Both the position numbers and the translations under genes were made by a program. Below the pieces are notes generated by a model. That model saw nothing but the letters and a program-made list of their open reading frames with translations. It was not told where the DNA came from and ran no database searches. From Tieghemostelium lacteum (lineage: Eukaryota; Evosea; Eumycetozoa; Dictyosteliales; Raperosteliaceae), in contig LODT01000015.1 in NCBI GenBank assembly GCA_001606155.1, positions 124,001 to 188,000 of the forward strand: 64,000 bases of DNA. The letters are read 5' to 3'. Positions 1 through 11,345 of this stretch are shown piece after piece; position 1 is the first letter of the stretch, and the number at the start of each line of letters is the position of its first letter.

Positions 1-430
1 AACTTGTGGTCCGATACTGTAGGTAAGATCTTCTTCAAAAAGGTTAATGGTGATATCTAATCCATTGTAATAGCTAATATATTGACGATTGTTAACGCTA
101 TCGTAAATTAATTCAATAGGTTCAGTAATGTTAAAGTATGGTAATGAAAAGGTACCAGTCATATAATACTAGATAAGTAATACATTCATTAATATCAATA
201 ATTTAACATTTTCAAATTAAATAGACTTGATGATATTTTTTTTTTTCTTTCGTGTCTATCGGTTTTTTTTTAATGATGTGTAATATATCTGCAAAGATAG
301 ATATATTCAAATAGTACACCATTATATTTAAAATCTATAGAGTACATACTTGACTTGGTGATGGAATTTGTGGGATTGATAATACACATGATAGTGTTAT
401 TAAAGATAATAAAACTAATGATTTCATCAT
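1..430 (-). CDS. Secreted C1A cysteine-protease-like protein, N-terminal part (counting-factor-associated CfaD / 26-29 kDa protease type)
   Basis: Only the 5' end of this gene is in the window; it runs off the left edge. Exon 1 (430-350) encodes 27 residues that look like a signal peptide ([18 protein letters not shown]). An intron at 349-169 has GTATGT and CTAG ends. Exon 2 (168-1) continues in frame for 56 codons. The visible mature part contains [15 protein letters not shown] and QYISYYNG, which resembles the N-terminal beta-rich domain preceding the papain domain in insect 26/29 kDa proteases and Dictyostelium CfaD. The catalytic domain lies outside the window, so protease activity is inferred from family resemblance only. 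A secreted location is well supported by the leader. Confidence 0.6.
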
Positions 431-716
431 TTTTTTTATATATCTCTTTTCTTTTAAAATTTATAAATCAAAAATGAGGATGAAATTTTTAAAAACAAAA
501 ATAAAATTTTTTTTTTTTAACATTTCGAATGAAATTTCAAATTGTTCGAACGATTTTGGATTGATTTTTCTCTGGTTTTACAAAAAAACTTTAATTGTAA
601 AAATTAATATCAACAGAAATTTATTAGATAATTTTCAACAACAATCTAAAACATTCCCCAAATATAATAGAATATAAAACACAGATTCTAAAACGAAGAT
701 TTATCACATGTTTAAT

Positions 717-2471
717 TTATTCTCTATATTTGACAAAATATTTAGAGAGGATATTTTCTACTTTTGCACCACCAAAAACTTTTAGAAATTGAATCTGTGG
801 GTTTTGATTGATAACTTTTTCAAATAATTTGAAATCAATTTGTTTGTTGGTGTGTGAAATTGGTAAGTATAGATTTTCAAGTTGGTGTCCATCATTGAAT
901 ATTTCAATATAGGACTCCAAATAATGATACTTTTGTGAGACCCTATTGAAATATTTAATAGTTAGAGTTCTTATAACATTGTTATTCTTTATGGCTTGAA
1001 TGAGAGTTTGAGGAGCATCTTCAATTTGTAGTGAGAGATACACAATATGAATATGTTCAATGGTAGTGTGATTCATTGACAATAGGTTTTGACAAAATGT
1101 AAAGTCACTGTGGGTTAATGAAACTGATGTGATTGTATGGTTTAATTGTAATGGTTGTATTAGTGTTGATATGCTTGGAGTTGTATTTTGGTTGTATATA
1201 TCAATAAATTGAAGTTTACTTAAATTCAATTGTACTATGGAATTCAAAAGATTAAAATTATGACTGTAATAACTGATTTTTGTTAAATTGGTGAAGGTAT
1301 CTAATGTGTAGTCTTTTGAATCAGTGGAATCAAGCAACTTTGAATCTATAACTATATGTTTGAGACTAGACTTGCTTTTCCAATTTTTAAGAAAATTCAT
1401 TTTCTTTTTACTTTTACCATAGTAAAAGGAAGTGAAATGGAATATCTCAATGTGAGGGTTACTAATCTCTTGTGAGAGGTTGTCACTTTTGGATTTTATA
1501 AAAGATGGATAGTTAGTTGTTAGATTTTTAACTTTAGTATCTTTATACAATTTCACTAGCGTCTTGAATTGTATAGGATACTCGTGATCTACAATCTCTA
1601 GATACTCTAAATTTGGTAGATTTAAATCCATTATGGTATTAACAAGGCAATCTTGAAATTCTCCATCGTTGTTGTTGTTCACATTTCTAATACCACACAA
1701 TTGAATCGTGGTGAAGTGTGGTGAATTGCTAAATAGTACTGAAAAGGATTTAATGTCAATTTTCACTTCTGTGAGTTCCAATGATTGTATATTACATATA
1801 GGGTGCGATATATCCCCAATTAATGATGAATTTAGAAGTAACAAAGAGCCACTACTAAATAACCCATTCTTACTCCATGGATATACTCTCATGAAATCAG
1901 ATGCGTTCAATGCAAAATTATCAACTAAACGCATATCAATTTGAATGTATAAATCCTTTGTTTCAAACCACTTTTGTAGCGGAAGTTGAACTAATTCACC
2001 AACTTTTACATTAGCATTAGTAAGATTACATTCTAATAATAATTGTTTTAGTGATGGTAGTAATTCAACGGTTGCCTCTATAATGCCATGATCCATCAAT
2101 GAAATTGAGAGTTTTGTTATTTTATCTAGATTCGCAGTGATATTAGATATAAGATTTTTTGAAGTTACAAAGGCTACTAAATTGTATTCAACCTGGTATC
2201 GGTTGAGTAAATCCAATCCATATGATTTATCTTTTGTGTCTACAAGTATATTATGCTCTATTTTCAAAGATGGTATAATCTTTTGATTCCATTCTTTACA
2301 AATTATAGTATACTTTTGTAAAAATAAATTAATATTTCTATCTCCTGCAAAATTTATAAGATATTGCAGTATTTCCTTAACTATTATATTAGGTAATTTA
2401 GTATCATAAAATATTTCATCATTATTATTTGTGTTTGCTTGATCATTTATTTTTATGAGCATATTTCCCAT
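717..2471 (-). CDS. F-box/LRR-like orphan protein, 584 aa
   Basis: One uninterrupted frame gives 584 residues. The N-terminus (about residues 25-70) has an F-box-like helical pattern (LPNIIVKEILQYLI, then CKEWNQKI). The rest is an irregular series of leucine-rich segments spaced about 25 residues apart, typical of the large dictyostelid F-box/LRR expansions. No catalytic motif is visible. If the F-box is real the protein would be an SCF ubiquitin-ligase substrate adaptor, but that is inference. It is divergently arranged with the AATF-like gene, with fewer than 100 bases between the start codons, so they probably share a promoter. Similar architecture is seen at 17731-19398 and in the C-terminal part of 56828-60753. 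Confidence 0.7.
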   Translation of the reverse strand: MGNMLIKINDQANTNNNDEIFYDTKLPNIIVKEILQYLINFAGDRNINLFLQKYTIICKEWNQKIIPSLKIEHNILVDTKDKSYGLDLLNRYQVEYNLVAFVTSKNLISNITANLDKITKLSISLMDHGIIEATVELLPSLKQLLLECNLTNANVKVGELVQLPLQKWFETKDLYIQIDMRLVDNFALNASDFMRVYPWSKNGLFSSGSLLLLNSSLIGDISHPICNIQSLELTEVKIDIKSFSVLFSNSPHFTTIQLCGIRNVNNNNDGEFQDCLVNTIMDLNLPNLEYLEIVDHEYPIQFKTLVKLYKDTKVKNLTTNYPSFIKSKSDNLSQEISNPHIEIFHFTSFYYGKSKKKMNFLKNWKSKSSLKHIVIDSKLLDSTDSKDYTLDTFTNLTKISYYSHNFNLLNSIVQLNLSKLQFIDIYNQNTTPSISTLIQPLQLNHTITSVSLTHSDFTFCQNLLSMNHTTIEHIHIVYLSLQIEDAPQTLIQAIKNNNVIRTLTIKYFNRVSQKYHYLESYIEIFNDGHQLENLYLPISHTNKQIDFKLFEKVINQNPQIQFLKVFGGAKVENILSKYFVKYRE

Positions 2472-2565
2472 GTTTATAATATTTTTAAAAAAAAAAGGAT
2501 AATTTAAATTTTTTTTAAATTTTTAAGTTTTGTTTCATTTTGAAAAAACGAACGAATCAATAGAT

Positions 2566-4145
2566 ATGGTGACAAATAGTAAAAAATCAAGTACAAATAT
2601 AAAGAAAAATCAGGTGAAATCATTGGAAATTAATAATGAAGAGAATAATAATAATAAAAATAATAAAACACTTTCAGATGAATTAAATAATTTAGTTTCT
2701 AATAAACAAGCAAAATCATTTGATCCTGAATCTGTTGATGTATTTGGTGATCAAACAAAATCAAATTATACAGAGGATTTTGGTGATATTACAGATTCAA
2801 AGTAAATATAAATTTTTTTGTAGAACTATTAGTTATTGATTTTAACAAATTTGATAAATCATTAAAGTAAACAAGGTATTAGAATTAGAGGTGATTTACC
2901 ATCGACATTCTCAACTGGTAAATACTCTGGTAAGAAGACTAGTAGAAAAGATGAAATTTCTGAAGATGAATTAGATCAGGATGAAATGATGGGTGATAAT
3001 GATGATGATGATGAGGAATTAGAAGATAGATTTGATTTTCAAGATAGTAAATATTTAGTATCATCAAATGTAGATAAAGCTGATTTATTATCACAAAAAC
3101 TTTTAAATAGAAATGTAGATGATGAAAGTGATGATGATCAATCTCCAAATATAATGACTAGATCTTCTGAAACTGATGAACTTACAAAATCAATACATAC
3201 TAAAAATCAAAGTGTATGTGTTTTATTTGAATGAGATAAAAACACACATCCCACTAACTCAAAGAATTATTTTAGAACTTATATGATGAATTATTAGGTA
3301 CTAGAATACATTTACAAAAGTGTTTAAATCTTGGTAATAAGTTACCAAAATGTAAATACTATAGTGATTTAATAGAATCTAGTAAAGATATAGAAAAACA
3401 ATTTAGAGAGGCTAAGAATAGTTCATTTGAATTATTGAATGAATTGTATAGTCTACAAAGTCAATTATGTGAACAAAATCAAGAGGTTTCGAAATTTGTA
3501 AAATCTGGTGGTAATCAAAAGAAAAGATTGAGAGATAGTGATAGTCTACAGGAGACTTGGAAGTTGATAGAATCTCAAAATGAACAATTGTTTAAGTATC
3601 ATACAGCTACTATTGATCGTTGGAATTCTAGAGTAAATGTAACTGGTCAGACTTTGAAAAAGAATCTAAAGTCCATTAACCAGTCCATTAACACACAAAT
3701 TGATAATACACTAAAAGACTTTGAAAGATTACAAAAGAGAACTCGTTTGAATAGAAGTAGAATAACCCAACTATGTGAACCTCCTAAACCTCAACCACTA
3801 CACGAAATTGATAGACTTTTACAACAGGATCAAGAGCAACAAGATGAATATCTCGATGAGATTTTTGATGATTCGGATTTCTATCAACTTCTTCTAAAGG
3901 AATTAATTGAATCTACTAGTGCATCAGATGAAACTGATGGAATCAATTCCAAATATTGGACAGAGATTAATAACCTCAAAAAGAAGAAAAAGAAAGTAGT
4001 AAACCAGAAGGCATCTAAAGGTAGAATTCTACGTTATGAGGTCTTCCCAAAATTGGAAAATTTCATGACACCCGTCCCTGCTCCTATACCAACATGGAAT
4101 ATCAATCAATTGTATAAAAATTTATTTGGTAGTAGTATTGCATAA
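2566..4145 (+). CDS. aatf: AATF/Che-1/Bfr2 homologue, ribosome biogenesis (TRAUB domain)
   Basis: Three exons give about 483 aa: 2566-2801, 2868-3213 and 3276-4145. Both introns keep frame. The ATG at 2566 is preferred because the open frame upstream has no ATG. The N-terminal third is Ser/Asn-rich and acidic (DDDDEELEDRFDF). The middle has the AATF leucine-zipper-like region (RLRDSDSLQETWKLIESQNEQL divided over 3520-3590). The C-terminus has the TRAUB signature: DDSDFYQLLLKELIE followed by ASKGRILRYEVFPKLENFM. Bfr2/AATF is a nucleolar factor in small-subunit (A0-A2) pre-rRNA processing. The first donor (after 2801) and its acceptor at 2867 were chosen because they alone restore the frame; the exact acceptor is less certain than the second intron. 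Confidence 0.88.
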
Positions 4146-4879
4146 ATAAAAATCTAGATTTCAAAGGAGTCCATAGAGCCAGTCAAATCGAACTTCGCTG
4201 AGATTTTTTTCCAATTTTTTTTTTTTTGAACGACAAAAGATTAAATTTTTTTTTTTTTTTTTTTTTGTGCGAATAGAAAGGTAAATATATCAGTCTTATT
4301 TTTGTTTTTATCTTCATTTTATTTGATTTTGTAGTATTATTAGAATGATCACCATTCAGTTCCTATAAATGTTATAATATAATAATTTGGATAATTCTAG
4401 AAAAAGGAGATTGTTATCAAATTAAATTACAGAATATAGAGATTGGATATTCTCAATATTTTAAGATTTAATGTCATTCAAATCCAGATGATATTAATAA
4501 CAAAAAAAAATATAGAAAAACCAAGATTTATAGATATAATTAAAAACAAAATATTGTTTGTCTATTACTATGTAAACATTTATAGGTTGTTTGTCTATCT
4601 GTTGTTGAATCTCGTTTCGTTCGTTTTTCAATTATTTTTATTTTTTTTAATTTTTTAAAAATTTTTCAAAAAATGTAGGATGGAGAAGGAGACACTCTAC
4701 TATCAAAACAAAACAGTCGCACTATTTTAAGAAACGAAACCCCAAATTTTGATTTTTACCCCACTTTTCACTTTGCAGGCTCAACATTTTTAATTGAGAA
4801 ATTTATTGAAAAAAAAAAAACTAACGAATATAAAAATTTTTTTTTTTATTTTTCTCATTAAAGTTCAATTAAACAAAAT
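4146..4879. other. Intergenic, 5' flank of eIF4A; no gene seen
   Basis: About 730 bases of A/T-rich DNA with long T runs and an A-tract. A 71-codon open frame at 4443-4658 is rich in Phe/Leu/Ile from the base composition and lacks any recognisable domain. I regard it as non-coding. The 3' part holds the promoter and 5' leader of the eIF4A gene. Confidence 0.5.
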
Positions 4880-6279
4880 ATGGCTACTCAAAAGTAAGGA
4901 TTAATTAAAACACACACACAAACAAAACACACTTAGGATTACAGGATTATTTGAAACCTTGGATTTATAAAAAAAATATTTAAAGATGTTTAAAAAAACA
5001 GAGATTAAAATTCTCCGATATAGTAGGAGAAGAGGGAAAAAGAAAATATAGTAAAAAGTAAAAAAAATAATAGTTAGTGATATTAATATATATAATTAAT
5101 TATAGTAAAGAAGATCAACTTATGAAGAATGAGTTTGAAAGTAACTACGATAAAGTAGTTGACTCATTTGATAATATGGAACTTCCAAAAGACCTCTTAA
5201 GAGGTGTCTATTCCTATGGTTTCGAAAAACCATCTGCAATCCAACAAAGAGCTATCATTCCACTCTCTAAAGGTTATGATATCATTGCACAAGCTCAATC
5301 TGGTACTGGTAAGACTGCTACCTTCACCATTGGTATCCTCTCCCAAATCAATATTGCCATTCCAAAATGTCAAGCATTGATTATTGCACCAACTCGTGAA
5401 CTTGCTCAACAAATTCAAAAGGTTGTCAACTCATTGGGTGAATATTTGAAGATTAAATGTTACGCATGTATCGGTGGTACTAAAGTCACTGACGACATTT
5501 CAACTCTCCAAAGTGGAGTTCACGTTGTTGTCGGTACTCCAGGTAGAGTTTTTGAAATGTTATCTCGTGGTGTCATTACTAGAGACTCTATTAAACTCTT
5601 TGTTTTGGATGAGGCTGATGAGATGTTGTCTCGTGGTTTCAAGGATCAAATCTATGAGATTTTCCGTCTCCTTCCAAACACCATCCAAGTCGGTCTCTTC
5701 TCTGCTACCATGACTGATGAAACTTTGGGTATCACACACAAATTCATGAAAGACCCAATCTCCATTTTGGTTAAAAAGGATGAATTGACTCTTGAAGGTA
5801 TCAGACAATTCTACGTCAATGTCGGTCAAGAAAATGGTAAATTTGAGGTTCTCACTGATCTCTACGAAACTCTTTCCATTACACAATCTGTCATTTTCTG
5901 TAACACCCGTCGTAAGGTTGATTGGTTGACAACTAAAATGACTGAACAACAATTCACTGTCTCCTCAACTCACGGTGACCAAAAGGATCGTGAAGGTATC
6001 TTACAAGCTTTCCGTACCGGTTCAACTCGTGTCCTCATTACTACTGATTTGTTAGCAAGAGGTATCGATGTTCAACAAGTATCTCTAGTTATCAACTTTG
6101 ATTTACCAACCAACCTCGAAAACTACATTCACAGAATTGGTAGATCTGGTCGTTTCGGTAGAAAGGGTGTTGCTATCAACTTTATCACCGATAACGATAA
6201 ACAAAAAATCGACGATCTTTCTCACCACTACCATACCTTTATCCAAGAAATGCCAAACAATATCAGTGAATTCCTTTAA
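4880..6279 (+). CDS. eif4A: Translation initiation factor eIF4A, DEAD-box RNA helicase
   Basis: Exon 1 is only 14 nt (4880-4893, ATG GCT ACT CAA AA). A 212-nt intron (4894-5105) with GTAAGG and TATAG ends follows, then exon 2 at 5106-6279. The product is 395 aa, the usual eIF4A length. All DEAD-box motifs are present: Q motif ([12 protein letters not shown]), Walker A (AQSGTGKT), [15 protein letters not shown], and [13 protein letters not shown]. It unwinds the mRNA 5' leader as part of eIF4F. Codon usage is richer in C-ending codons than its neighbours, as expected for a highly expressed gene. The closely related exon-junction helicase eIF4A3 is the main alternative. The long intron right after the start is typical of a regulatory first intron. 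Confidence 0.93.
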
Positions 6280-6768
6280 ACAGTTCATTTATATTTTTCA
6301 TCAATCTCTATTCAACCATTACCGTACCCAATACCAATACATTTTTTAAAAAAAACAACAAAAATTTCTATCACCTACACTCAACCCTAACTTCAACCAA
6401 ATCTTTTTTTTTTAAAAATCTATTTACTCTAGCGCTTTGATGGAATGAATAAAAAAATTCATTGTTTTACTACTCCCAGCCCAACATTCATCAAAACTCC
6501 GATAGAAACCAAAAAAAGATACAAAAAACCCTACGCCATTCAAACTATATAATTTTATTATATAGAAAATACACCATTTCACCACCCATTTAATATTAAT
6601 ATTAATAAACCCAAAAAAGAACACCAAGGAAAATTAAAACAAAAAATATTACTATTAATTTCTTTTTTTCTTATTCACTAACCATTTTTGGAACAATTCC
6701 AAGTTCATTGTATAATTTTAAAATCAAAAATTTTATTTATTATACTTGTCTATAGCTTTAAAGAAATA
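6280..6768. other. Intergenic between eIF4A and the coiled-coil gene
   Basis: A/T-rich sequence containing the eIF4A 3' UTR and the leader of the next gene. A minus-strand frame at 6424-6627 is Phe-rich and featureless. No RNA gene is seen. Confidence 0.5.
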
Positions 6769-7977
6769 ATGGATTCTCTATCACTATTAATTGATAATTT
6801 TAATAACACTTATAACCAATATTTTTTTATATTTATTTCCTTAGTGGGTATATTTGTATTTATTCTTTTAGTAGAAATTTACAAAAAAGAGAAAAGTTAT
6901 AAAGATCAGATTAAGGGTCTAAAAAAACAATTAGAAGATGGTGATATAAAGTTTAAAGATCTATATAAATTTAATTTAGAGTCAGAAGATCACTATCACA
7001 ATATTTGGTTAAATCAAATTAAACAAATTAAATATTTAAATGATATCACAGAGAAGGATAACAAAATTTCAGAATTGAAAACCAAAGCAATTACTGAACT
7101 TGGTCAACTTCTAAAAGATTCTGAAATTGGTAAATTGAAATTACAAAAAGAATCTGAAGATTCCAAATCCAAATATGAAAAGATTATCTCTGCTCTTAAA
7201 TTAAAAGTTGCCACTCTGGAAAAAGATAACAAGATTTTGGTTGCTGATCTAGAAGGTGCCAATGAAAAGATTCAACTTCAAGATTCAGATCTCATCTCTT
7301 TAGCTGCTGAGAAGAAACTGGGGTCTGAAGCTGCCTCTACTGCAACTGTGAATATGGAAAAATGTTCCAAAAGAATAGAGGATTTGGCTTCAAAAAATAT
7401 TGTTTTGTCAATGGAGCTTTACACCACAAGATGCCATCTAAATTCAAAGATTAGTGGTTTGGTTACCATGAATAGCCATTTACTTGATACCATTGAAAAG
7501 TTGGTAACTGATAGAAACGATTTGGACCAAGAGAAAGTTCAATTGGTTAATGAACTCAAATTGGTTTCAACTAGATCCAAGTCCAATGATGAATTCTTTC
7601 AAGAAACTCTGGAGGATATGGAATATCAAATTCATCATTTAGAAGAAAAGTACTCCAAGGTCAATTTAGAACACCAAGAGGAACTGGAGGAACAAAGATC
7701 TGATTATGAATTGAATATAATCAATCTCCAGAAACAATTTTCAAATGGTCTGGATGAAGTTAAAATCAAATTAGAAGAAAGAATTTTGCCATTAAGAGAG
7801 TCTTTGGATATCTGTAGAGGTGAATTGGCTCTGAAGAATGAGAGACTAAAATTGATTGAGCTATCAATCCAAGAACAACAAGTTCATTTAGTCGAAAATT
7901 CTAGAGGTTTTTCTGGTATGGTTAGATTTGGTTTGAAGTTATTGGACCATCAAGTTAGAAACGTTAGTAGATGGTAA
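6769..7977 (+). CDS. Membrane-anchored long coiled-coil protein, 402 aa, function unknown
   Basis: The ATG at 6769 is chosen; the frame opens further upstream but only with non-ATG codons. Residues about 18-42 form one hydrophobic membrane segment (FFIFISLVGIFVFILLVEIY). Almost all the rest, about residues 45-375, is charged heptad-repeat coiled coil. A short non-coiled C-terminal tail (residues about 380-402) contains FSGMVRFGLKLLDHQ. The layout is that of a tail- or signal-anchored tether, for example a golgin- or ER-type spacer, but there is no family signature. Codon choice is ordinary for the window. Confidence 0.8.
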   Translation: MDSLSLLIDNFNNTYNQYFFIFISLVGIFVFILLVEIYKKEKSYKDQIKGLKKQLEDGDIKFKDLYKFNLESEDHYHNIWLNQIKQIKYLNDITEKDNKISELKTKAITELGQLLKDSEIGKLKLQKESEDSKSKYEKIISALKLKVATLEKDNKILVADLEGANEKIQLQDSDLISLAAEKKLGSEAASTATVNMEKCSKRIEDLASKNIVLSMELYTTRCHLNSKISGLVTMNSHLLDTIEKLVTDRNDLDQEKVQLVNELKLVSTRSKSNDEFFQETLEDMEYQIHHLEEKYSKVNLEHQEELEEQRSDYELNIINLQKQFSNGLDEVKIKLEERILPLRESLDICRGELALKNERLKLIELSIQEQQVHLVENSRGFSGMVRFGLKLLDHQVRNVSRW

Positions 7978-8380
7978 TTCAATTTCAAACCCAAACGTAG
8001 AATTCAATTCAAAGAGAAACTCAATGATTAATGATTTGTGACCTTAATTTGTTTGGTTCGATCATAGTAAGGAATAATAGATTTCAACTTCATATAGTTC
8101 AGTCCCTCTGTTTGTTTGGGTGAATCTATGAATATCTATTTAAATTCTTTACTGTCATGGTTAAATTGAAAAAATGAATTCAACATAACTTCTAAAAACT
8201 TTTTCTTGCTTTTGGTATCTAGCTATCTTAACTTTTAAATTTTAGATCTTTAATTGTAAAAATAAAATAAAATAAAATGAAATCTTTATCTTAAGGAGTT
8301 TAAAATAACGTTTATCTTCTTAGAATTTCTTTTATTTATTAGATTTTTATTAATTTTTTCATTTAGTTGGATAAAGTTAA
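7978..8380. other. Intergenic, no feature seen
   Basis: About 400 bases holding the 3' UTR of the coiled-coil gene and the RecQ promoter. A short AAAAT-type tandem repeat lies near 8260-8278. No coding or RNA feature was recognised. Confidence 0.5.
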
Positions 8381-11021
8381 ATGAATGATAGAATTCAAAA
8401 AATATTAAAGAAATATTTTGGATTAGATAAATTTAAGATAAATCAAGAAGAGGTTATAGGAGAGATATGCAAAAATGATGGATTAGTAACTAAAAAGGAT
8501 ATTTATGTATCTATGGCAACAGGTAGTGGTAAATCATTATGTTTTCAAATGCCATCATTGGTATTGAGAAAGACTACCATAGTTGTGTCACCTTTGATAT
8601 CATTGATGGAGGATCAGGTATTGAAACTGACAACATTGGGTATAAAAGCTATACATTTGAAACCTACAACAAAATTGGATGAAATTCAAAAGATTATAGA
8701 TGGATACTATCGTTTAGTATACATTTCACCTGAGAAGATTATGAATTCAATGGATTTGGTTAGAGAGATGGTGAATAAGGGGGTAGTTTGTTTGTTTGCT
8801 ATTGATGAGGTGCATGTAATGTCTAGTTGGGGTAACGATTTTAGACCTTCTTTTAGACAGTTAACTATTCTCAGAAACCTCTTTCCTGATATACCTATTA
8901 TGGCATTGACAGCTACTTCTACAGATGAGGTTGAAAAGGATATCATTCAGATTCTTGAACTTAAACCACCACTCATCTTTAAATCCTCTAAAGATCGTCC
9001 AAATATCTTTTATAAATCGATTACCAAGTCCACAGAGTCTCTAGATTTTGCATTGATTTTAAAAATCATCAGAGATGTAAGTGAGAATCTTTTGGCAGGG
9101 TCATCAAATTCAACTATTATCTATTGTCCAACGATTCAGGCTGCAGAGGATTTGAATAGTTATCTTCAAAAGAACCATATAAAATCCCTTCAATACCATT
9201 CTAAACTCTCTGATAAACAGAGAGCAATGACATTGAAGGATTTCTTGTTTAATAACATTGAAGTGGTAGTAGCTACCATTGCATTTGGTATGGGTATCGA
9301 TAAACCTGATATCAGAGTTATCATACATTATGGTCCTTCAAGTTGTATAGAAGAATACTATCAGGAATCTGGTAGAGCTGGTAGAGATGGTCTTCCATCA
9401 CTATCTCTCATCTTCTTCTCACCAAGTGATTTTGTAAAAGGTCATTTTCGTATTACAAATAACCTCAATACAAATAATCTTAAAGCTGCTCACAATAGAG
9501 TTTTAAAATTATCTCAAATTAAATCTTGGTTATTAAATAAGAGGTATGTTTTATCAAACACTAATTTCAAAAAGAATATAATATATTTATTTAAATTTCT
9601 TTATAATATTTAGAGAATGTAAAAGAAAGTTTATATTATCAGAATTAAATGATAAATATGATAAAGATAATTGTCAAGCATGTGATAATTGTACTGAAGA
9701 GAGATCACAATTACCATTATTGGATTTAACTAGTGAAGCTGTATTATTTTTAAATTGTCTATTGGAAATGAAACAGAAACATGGATTAACCACTGCTATA
9801 AATGTATTACGTGGTTCTAAAAATGTTGATGCTCTCAAATTTAAAGACATTCCATCTTATTGTAAAGGTATTGCATTATCCAATAAATGGTGGAAAGAAT
9901 TTGGATCTATTCTAAAACAAGAGAATTATTTAGAGGAACAAATCAGTGGTTTCTTTACCATAACAAAGATTGCAAAAAAGGGTTGGAATATTCTAAGTCA
10001 TTCTAAACTCTCAAGTAATTTTGAGAAACTTCAAGTTTTAATTTCACCAACTAAAATTATACAAGATGAAATTAAATGTACTAGTCATTATAAACTAGTA
10101 CGTCAACAAAATAATATACAATCTCCAACTCAATCAACTCAGGTCACTAATAATATTAATAATACACAACAACCAGTAACCCCAACTCCTCGCCAAATCC
10201 AACCAGATTCATTAAAACAAAATCAAAATAATAGTTCTAATGATGATAGACATATTGGTAAATTGTTTGAGATTTTAATTCAGTTTAGAAAAGAACTTGC
10301 AAGAAATTTAGATCAACCTCCATTTTTATTATTTTCAGAGACCTCATTAAAATCAATATCAAAAATTAGACCTTCTACAATTGAAAGTCTTAGAAGAGCT
10401 GAGGGTTTAGAAGAAAAGAAAATTAAAGATCATGGACAATCAATATTATCAAGAGTTTCAGAATATTGTTTAAAGGAAAATTTAAATTTTGATAATCAAT
10501 ATACTATACAATCTTCACAATATTTAAATATCAATACACCAACACAACATCATCAACAATCAAACAATAATAATATTAATAATAATACCAAATCAACTAC
10601 AAATCAGGTTCCAAATGATATCAATAATTTATCAACAATATTTAAATTAATTAAAAGTTTTGGAAATCCAAATCAATTGGAATCAAATGATGAAAGTAAT
10701 AATAGTAATTTAATTGGTATTGGTTTAACACCTAGTAAAAAAAGAAATCTTGATGATATATATGAGAATGAAAACATCGATAATAATAATAATAATAATG
10801 AAAATAATGAAAATAATGAAAATAAGGCACAAAAGAAATTAAAGTTAGATTTAAAACCTATGAATCAAGAGTATTTAAAAGAATTTAGTTATATGAAGAA
10901 TGTTTATGATGGTAGAATTAATTTAGATATAAATTCTTCTGAAATATTTAATTTTATAAGAGATTGTAGAAACCAATCTTATAGAAATAAATTAATGAAT
11001 AAAAAAATATCAGAACATTAA
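8381..11021 (+). CDS. RecQ-family 3'-5' DNA helicase with RQC and HRDC domains
   Basis: Two exons (8381-9543 and 9614-11021) give 856 aa. The intron (GTATGT...TTTAG) interrupts the RecQ zinc-binding domain, and splicing yields the expected C-x(n)-C-x2-C pattern (ECKRKF, then CQACDNC). Helicase motifs: Walker A ATGSGKS at residues 46-52, DEVH at 142-145, TATST, SGRAGRDG. A winged-helix RQC region follows (LTTAINVLRGSKN), then HRDC near residues 620-690 (LFEILIQFRKELA, PFLLFSETSLKSIS). The C-tail is Asn-rich. Motif II is DEVH rather than the usual RecQ DEAH. There is no N-terminal exonuclease, so it is either a WRN/BLM-like or short RecQ protein acting in recombination repair. Confidence 0.9.
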
Positions 11022-11345
11022 TACACTGGTGAATATTAGAATTTCAATAGATCTTTTTCATTTTAATACTAAAATACACTTCGTTGTGTAAAATATCTAA
11101 AACACATTTTGGTAAAAGCTAAAGATCATAAAATTTTTCTATTTAGGACTTTAGATGGACCTACAATAACCAATGATTTTTAATCTATTTGCATTATGCC
11201 TGGGCATTGGGATTTGCTAAAACCCACAGAAAAATGTAAAAAAATAAAATAAAAATAAAAAATATCTTGTGGGTTTCGAATTTTGATACAAAATCATAAG
11301 ATTTTTTTGTTATTTTTTATATTCTATACAATCCTATTTCCTACA
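11022..11345. other. Intergenic between RecQ and lysozyme genes
   Basis: About 320 bases. Small inverted repeats occur near 11080-11094 (ACAC/GTGT arms) and 11194-11206 (ATGC/GCAT arms), but they are too short to call an RNA. It should hold the RecQ terminator and the lysozyme promoter. Confidence 0.4.

Noticed and set aside
4443-4658. 71-codon plus-strand frame upstream of eIF4A
   Set aside because: Composition-driven (Phe, Leu, Ile, Tyr) and with no domain or conserved motif; probably promoter/leader DNA.
11266-11274. DUSE-like ACCCACAAG (minus strand), the upstream element of Dictyostelium snRNA genes
   Set aside because: An octamer like this is expected several times by chance in 64 kb, and no recognisable snRNA or class I RNA follows at the right distance.
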